This document shows positions 59,869-64,000 of a DNA stretch of 64,000 nt, piece after piece. Position 1 is the first letter of the stretch, and the number at the start of each line of letters is the position of its first letter. A program made the translations under genes and the position numbers. The stretch is from Winogradskya consettensis. Lineage in GTDB: Bacteria > Actinomycetota > Actinomycetes > Mycobacteriales > Micromonosporaceae. Where the stretch lies: positions 62,001-126,000 of the forward strand of contig NZ_BOQP01000036.1 in the NCBI RefSeq assembly GCF_018332715.1, written 5' to 3'. The notes under the pieces were generated by a model. It saw nothing but the letters and a program-made list of their open reading frames with translations, was not told where the DNA came from and did no database searches.

Positions 59869-62237
59869 GGGTTCTGCGCGCTGCGGTCGTACCCGTCGTG
59901 CTGGTGCTGTTGATCTCGCTTGCCGGGGTGGTGCTCGGGCGGATCTATGCGGACGAGCTGCTCGTGCGCGTGGTTGCCGGGGCGGCGTTGGGCTCTGTCG
60001 GGGTCGGGGTGGCCGCGCGGCGCTTGCCGTCGTGGGCGATCGCTCCGCTGTCGGTGGTGGCGCTGGCGGCGTACACCACCTGGGCTTTGAAGCTGGCTGC
60101 CGACCGCGCGGGCCTCACCGATCCGCTTCTCCAGATCGTCACCGATGCGCTGCGTAACGGGATTCCGCGGCTGCTGACCGCCATGATCCCTGTGGAGTCC
60201 ACACCGGACACCGTGGTGGTGCCGGTGGTTGCGGCGTGGCTTGCCGGGCTGCTCGGGGGTGAGGTCGCGCTGCGGTCGCGGCGGGTGCTGCTGGGGGTCG
60301 TGCCTGCGGCTGTGCTGTACGGCGGGGCGCTGTATGTGGTCGGGCCCAACGCGGGCAGCGCCGGATGGCCGACGCTCGCGTTTGCGGGGCTTGTCGTGCT
60401 CGCGCTGGCGGTCACTGCGCGTTCCGGGCTTTCGGAAAGCGGGCTTTCCGGGGGCGGAACTGGGCTTTCCGGGGGCGGTTCTGCTTCGGAGAGCGTGCCG
60501 CGGGCGGCGAGGGTGCGGACGGTTGCGGGGGCGGCGCTCGGGCTGGTGGTGGTCGTCGGGCTGGTTGCGGCGGTCGGGCCGTGGGTTGGTACGCGTGTGT
60601 CGGCTACCCCGGTGGATCCGCGACGGTACGTGCAGCCGCCGCAGGTCGACAGTCTCGACGAGAGTCCGCTGAACCGGATCTCGGGGTGGGCACTCGCTCC
60701 GCAGCAGAAACTGCTCGACGTGGGGGCGAGTGGGAACGGGAAGGGCACGACGCGGTTGCGGCTGGCGGTGCTGCCCGACTACGACGGGATCACCTGGCGG
60801 GTCGGGGCCACCTATCGCAACGCGGGGCGGGTGCTGCCCACTCCGGCGGCGCTGACGGATGCGCCGTCCACCCACGTCACGCAGCAGATCACGGTGCGAG
60901 AGTTGACCGGGCGGCTGCTTCCGGTGGTGCCGACGCCGACGGGTGTGGACGGTACGAGGATCGCGTACGACGCGACGACCGGCACCGTGATCCGGCCGGA
61001 GTCGTTGACGCCGGGGCTCGCGTACACCGTCACCTCCGACGTGCCGGATCCCGACCTGAACCTGCTGCCCACCGCCGACGTGCCGAGCGGCGACGCGGTG
61101 GCGCGCTTCCTCAAGGTGGGCACGGGGGTGCCGGAGCAGATCTCGCGGCTGTCCGAGCAGCTCGCGGATGGCAACGGCGCCGCCTACGACCGGGCCGCCG
61201 CGATCGAGACGTTCCTGGCCGAGCACTACAAGCAGGTCGCGGACGCGCCGAGCGGGCATGCGTACCCCAATCTGGAGTATTTCCTGTTCGGGCCGCGTGA
61301 CCAGGGCGGCCAGGCCGGGACGTCGGAGCAGTTCGCGGCATCGTTCGCGCTGCTGGCGCGGCTCACCGGGCTGCCGTCGCGGGTAGTGGTCGGCTTCAAC
61401 GCGCCGCGCAAGGGCGGCACGGTCACCGGCGGCGACGCGATCGCCTGGCCGGAGGTGCTCTTCGACGACCTCGGCTGGGTGGCGTTCGACCCGATGCCCA
61501 AGAGCGACGAGTCGCCCCGGCCGGTCGAGGAGGACTTCACGTCGAAGCCCTCCGAGCCGCCGCCCACGTCCGAGGCGCCACCGGTGAAGGACACGCCGAG
61601 CGCGTCGGCGGCGGCTGTTCTGGCGGAGCCTCCCGCGGCAGGCCGGGGTGGCGCTTCCGCTGTTGCGGTTGCTTCGGGGGTGTCCGGATCGGTGCTGGTG
61701 CTGGTGGTGGCCGCTGGGCTTGCTGTGGTGCTCATGCGGCGGGGGCTGCGACGGCGGCGGTTGACCGGTGGCGCTCCGGATCAGCGAATCAATGGGGCTT
61801 GGCTGGAATTCACGGATGCGCTGCGGCTGGCCGGGCGACCGGTGCCCCGGCATCTCGCCGCGGCCGAGGTCGCCGAATTCGCCGCGGGCCAGCAAGCAGC
61901 GGCTCCGGATCCGGCGGGAGCGGCAGGAGCGGCAGGGCCAGCAGGGTCGGCGGGAAATGCTGGGGACTTTGGGAACGCTGGGGACGCCGGGACGCTGGGG
62001 TGGGTGCGGGCTGCCGCGCCGCCGCCGCTGGGGGGTGGGCTGCCCGCGCTCGATGAGCTCGTGGGTGCGGTGAACACCGTGGCGTTCGCGCCGGGGGCCG
62101 CGGATGACGGGCAGGCTTCGCGGGCGGGTGACCAGGCTGTCGCGTACGCGGAAGGGCTGCGGTCCCAGCGGTCCTGGTGGCGGCGGGCCTGGTGGAGCGT
62201 TCATCCGGGGCCGTTGCGCTGGGATCGCCGCCGATAG
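59865..62237 (+). CDS. TgpA-like transglutaminase-superfamily membrane protein, catalytic residues replaced
   Basis: This 790-residue protein has about six N-terminal helices (DUF3488-like) and a transglutaminase-core domain in the extracytoplasmic region (about 430-560). A linker, one more transmembrane helix (VSGSVLVLVVAAGLAVVLMR) and a cytoplasmic DUF4129-like tail follow. Where the catalytic Cys is expected the sequence reads GTSEQFAASFALLARLTGLP, and where His is expected it reads GGDAIAWPEVLFDDLGWVAF. Both residues therefore appear replaced, implying a binding rather than enzymatic role. GTG 59865 overlaps the DUF58 stop. Confidence 0.87.
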   Translation: MRVLRAAVVPVVLVLLISLAGVVLGRIYADELLVRVVAGAALGSVGVGVAARRLPSWAIAPLSVVALAAYTTWALKLAADRAGLTDPLLQIVTDALRNGIPRLLTAMIPVESTPDTVVVPVVAAWLAGLLGGEVALRSRRVLLGVVPAAVLYGGALYVVGPNAGSAGWPTLAFAGLVVLALAVTARSGLSESGLSGGGTGLSGGGSASESVPRAARVRTVAGAALGLVVVVGLVAAVGPWVGTRVSATPVDPRRYVQPPQVDSLDESPLNRISGWALAPQQKLLDVGASGNGKGTTRLRLAVLPDYDGITWRVGATYRNAGRVLPTPAALTDAPSTHVTQQITVRELTGRLLPVVPTPTGVDGTRIAYDATTGTVIRPESLTPGLAYTVTSDVPDPDLNLLPTADVPSGDAVARFLKVGTGVPEQISRLSEQLADGNGAAYDRAAAIETFLAEHYKQVADAPSGHAYPNLEYFLFGPRDQGGQAGTSEQFAASFALLARLTGLPSRVVVGFNAPRKGGTVTGGDAIAWPEVLFDDLGWVAFDPMPKSDESPRPVEEDFTSKPSEPPPTSEAPPVKDTPSASAAAVLAEPPAAGRGGASAVAVASGVSGSVLVLVVAAGLAVVLMRRGLRRRRLTGGAPDQRINGAWLEFTDALRLAGRPVPRHLAAAEVAEFAAGQQAAAPDPAGAAGAAGPAGSAGNAGDFGNAGDAGTLGWVRAAAPPPLGGGLPALDELVGAVNTVAFAPGAADDGQASRAGDQAVAYAEGLRSQRSWWRRAWWSVHPGPLRWDRRR

Positions 62238-62316
62238 GGATGTAAACCACTCGTGTCAGGTATTACATTTCGCCCGGATCGGAAATGCTGCGTCCTACAG
62301 GCGGTTGCATAGAGAC

Positions 62317-62985
62317 ATGACGACTGTTGGTTTCATCGGAAGTGGCCTGATCGGTAGCAGGGTGGCGAAGCTCGCGGTCGCGGCGGGCTACGACGTGGTG
62401 GTGAGCAATTCGCGCGGGCCCGAGACGCTTGCGGAGCTGACCGCTGAGCTGGGCCCGAAGGCGCGCGCGGCGACCGCCGTGGAGGCTGCCGAGGCCGGGG
62501 ACATCGTGGTGGTGAGCGTGCCGTTCAAGGCGTACCCGGAGCTGCCCGTCAAGGAGCTCGCCGGCAAGGTCGTGCTCGACACCAACAACTACTACGCGCA
62601 GCGTGACGGGGACTTCCCCGCGATCGACAGCGGCGAGACCACCAGCGCCGAGCTGGAGCAGAAGTACCTCGCCGGGTCGCACCTGGTGAAGGTGTTCAAC
62701 AACATCAACTTCAAGCACCTGGCCGCGCTGCCCCGTCCGGCGGGCGCCGCGGACCGCTCCGCGCTGACGATCGCCGGTGACGACGCCGCGGCAAAGCGGA
62801 CCACGACGGAGTTCCTCGACGCGATCGGCTACGACACGTACGACGTCGGCCCGCTGTCCGAGAGCTGGCGCTTCGAGCCCAACACGCCCGCGTACGGCAT
62901 CCCCTACGGCGGTTACGCGGACTCCGACAGCACCCCGGCCGGCGTCGACGCCATCAAGACCGCCGTGGACGCGGCCAAGCGCTGA
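62317..62985 (+). CDS. NADPH/F420-type Rossmann reductase
   Basis: This 222-residue protein opens MTTVGFIGSGLIGSRVAKLA (GxGxxG nucleotide motif) and continues YDVVVSNSRGPETL, EAGDIVVVSVPFKAYPELPV and KVVLDTNNYYAQRDGDFPAI. The middle (VKVFNNINFKHLAALPRP) matches the NADPH-dependent F420 reductase / coenzyme F420-dependent NADP oxidoreductase-like group. NADP preference is suggested by SNSRGP after the second strand. It has its own promoter region and no operon partner. Confidence 0.87.
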   Translation: MTTVGFIGSGLIGSRVAKLAVAAGYDVVVSNSRGPETLAELTAELGPKARAATAVEAAEAGDIVVVSVPFKAYPELPVKELAGKVVLDTNNYYAQRDGDFPAIDSGETTSAELEQKYLAGSHLVKVFNNINFKHLAALPRPAGAADRSALTIAGDDAAAKRTTTEFLDAIGYDTYDVGPLSESWRFEPNTPAYGIPYGGYADSDSTPAGVDAIKTAVDAAKR

Positions 62986-63276
62986 TTGCCGGTGGTAGAC
63001 ACGCGCTGATGCCAGTGGCGTTCGGGCGCGGATCGCTGAATGTTGCGCCGGACACCGGTATGCGACAACTTTCTGCGATGTTCTTCGTCAAATCCGGCCA
63101 ATCGTGTCTGACAGCAGAACATGTGTTTCCCGCTCAGACGTGATCGGCCCACGTTTGACACCTGACGACGCAGAAGGTTGCGGCATAGCCGGCTTCGGCG
63201 CAACTTCGTGCCCATGGCCAGCTCCTGCCACCTTCGCCGCCCGCTGTAAGCCCATCAAAGCCAGGGAGCTTCACCG
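62986..63276. other. 291-bp intergenic region
   Basis: No gene is seen. It separates the reductase from the Old Yellow Enzyme gene and presumably holds the latter's promoter. GC content is lower in the middle. No clear operator or terminator hairpin was found. Confidence 0.5.
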
Positions 63277-64000
63277 ATGAGCCTGCTTTTTGAACCGCTG
63301 GAGCTGCGTGGGGTGCGGCTGCCCAACCGGATCGCGATGGCGCCGATGTGCCAGTACAGCGCCGCGGAGGACGGGTTGCCGCACGACTGGCATCTGGTTC
63401 ATCTCGGTGCCCGGGCGGCCGGCGGAGCGGGCCTGGTCATCACCGAGGCGACGGCCGTGCTGCCGCAGGGGCGGATCAGCCCGCAGGACGTCGGGCTGTG
63501 GTCGGGGGCGCACGTTGACGCCTGGCGGCCGATCACCTCGTTCATCAAGGCGCGCGGGGCGGTCCCGGCGGTGCAGCTCGCGCATGCCGGGTTCAAGGCT
63601 TCGACCTACCGGCCGTGGGCGGCCGAGCGGGGCGGGGTGCCGGATGCGCTCGGCGGGTGGCCGGTCGTCGGTCCCGGCAACGAGCCGTTCACACCGGGAT
63701 ACCGTACGCCGCAAGCACTGACGACCGCCGGGATCGCTGAGGTGGTCGACGCGTTCGGTTCGGCTGCACGCCGTGCGCTCGACGCCGGGTTCGCCGCGGT
63801 GGAGCTGCACGCCGCGCACGGCTATCTGCTGCACGAGTTCCTGTCGCCGCTGACGAACAAACGCACCGATGGGTACGGCGGGGACTACTCCGGGCGTACC
63901 CGGCTGCTGTTCGAAGTGGTCCGTGCTGTCCGCGAGGCGATCGGCGACGAGGTGCCGTTGCTGACCCGCATCTCCGCGACCGACTGGCTCGACGGCGGCT
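63277..64000 (+). CDS. NADH:flavin oxidoreductase / Old Yellow Enzyme, 3' end outside window
   Basis: The first 241 residues of an OYE-family FMN enzyme of the YqjM type are visible. The start is MSLLFEPLELRGVRLPNRIA, the FMN-binding region includes MAPMCQYSAAEDGLPHDWHL (with the regulatory Cys of the thermophilic-like subclass) and AVQLAHAGFKAS. The substrate-binding HxxH is in AVELHAAHGYLLHEFLSPLT, with NKRTDGYGG after it. It reduces activated C=C bonds using NAD(P)H. GGGAG precedes ATG 63277. The gene runs off the window. Confidence 0.93.
   Translation, partial: MSLLFEPLELRGVRLPNRIAMAPMCQYSAAEDGLPHDWHLVHLGARAAGGAGLVITEATAVLPQGRISPQDVGLWSGAHVDAWRPITSFIKARGAVPAVQLAHAGFKASTYRPWAAERGGVPDALGGWPVVGPGNEPFTPGYRTPQALTTAGIAEVVDAFGSAARRALDAGFAAVELHAAHGYLLHEFLSPLTNKRTDGYGGDYSGRTRLLFEVVRAVREAIGDEVPLLTRISATDWLDGG

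Overview
The window is a very GC-rich chromosomal segment with many GTG starts, ATGA/GTGA stop-start overlaps, tandem SARP/AfsR-type regulators, a PHM-like copper lipoprotein, MMPL, MoxR-DUF58-transglutaminase and fibronectin-III proteins. This points to a soil actinomycete, most plausibly a Micromonosporaceae member (Actinoplanes-like). The family assignment is inference; only the actinobacterial origin is secure. No rRNA, tRNA, IS element, integrase or CRISPR array was seen.

Region 1 (1-16.3 kb) is a mixed accessory stretch. It holds two tandem SARP-NB-ARC regulators (the first cut by the window edge), a LysR gene divergent from a DUF2255 gene across a clean operator, SUKH-like and GNAT genes in a coupled pair, and several secreted proteins: a CHAP hydrolase with 40-residue tandem repeats, an Ltp-type protein, an HNH nuclease and a large beta-helix protein. 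Convergent gene pairs are separated by strong hairpin terminators.

Region 2 (16.4-26.4 kb) centres on drug and redox functions. An SDR and a TetR regulator diverge across a 28-bp palindrome. Next comes a rifampicin-monooxygenase-like gene (rox), preceded by a 19-codon leader ORF with a perfect Shine-Dalgarno and by a hairpin next to the rox ribosome site. Then follow an orphan NarL-type response regulator, a PHM-like copper monooxygenase lipoprotein, an MMPL transporter and an OmpR-type two-component system. Near-identical sequence elements precede the NarL regulator, the MMPL gene and, in part, the two-component operon, suggesting one small regulon.

Region 3 (26.5-37.2 kb) contains an MFS transporter, LysR, TPR, an unusual MerR fusion, a DUF2231-Rieske protein and a MEDS-histidine-kinase-like protein. 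It also contains many decayed genes: a frameshifted SDR, an aldehyde dehydrogenase scrap, STAS, two GAF-domain genes and a headless anti-sigma ATPase.

Region 4 (37.2-51.7 kb) is an exopolysaccharide-type cluster, mostly on the minus strand. It encodes GT2, GT4 and GT14 glycosyltransferases, a Wzx-like flippase, a polysaccharide deacetylase, a large multi-pass membrane protein, a methyltransferase, and two plus-strand paralogous secreted GH16 enzymes that could trim the product.

Region 5 (51.9-64 kb) has a secreted vanadium-haloperoxidase-like protein, then a plus-strand series TPR-FN3 protein, large FN3 surface protein, MoxR ATPase, DUF58 protein, and transglutaminase-like membrane protein. 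The MoxR-DUF58 junction carries nine tandem 38-39-bp repeats, most of which contain a ribosome-site-like purine tract and a GTG. A Rossmann-fold reductase and a truncated Old Yellow Enzyme close the window.
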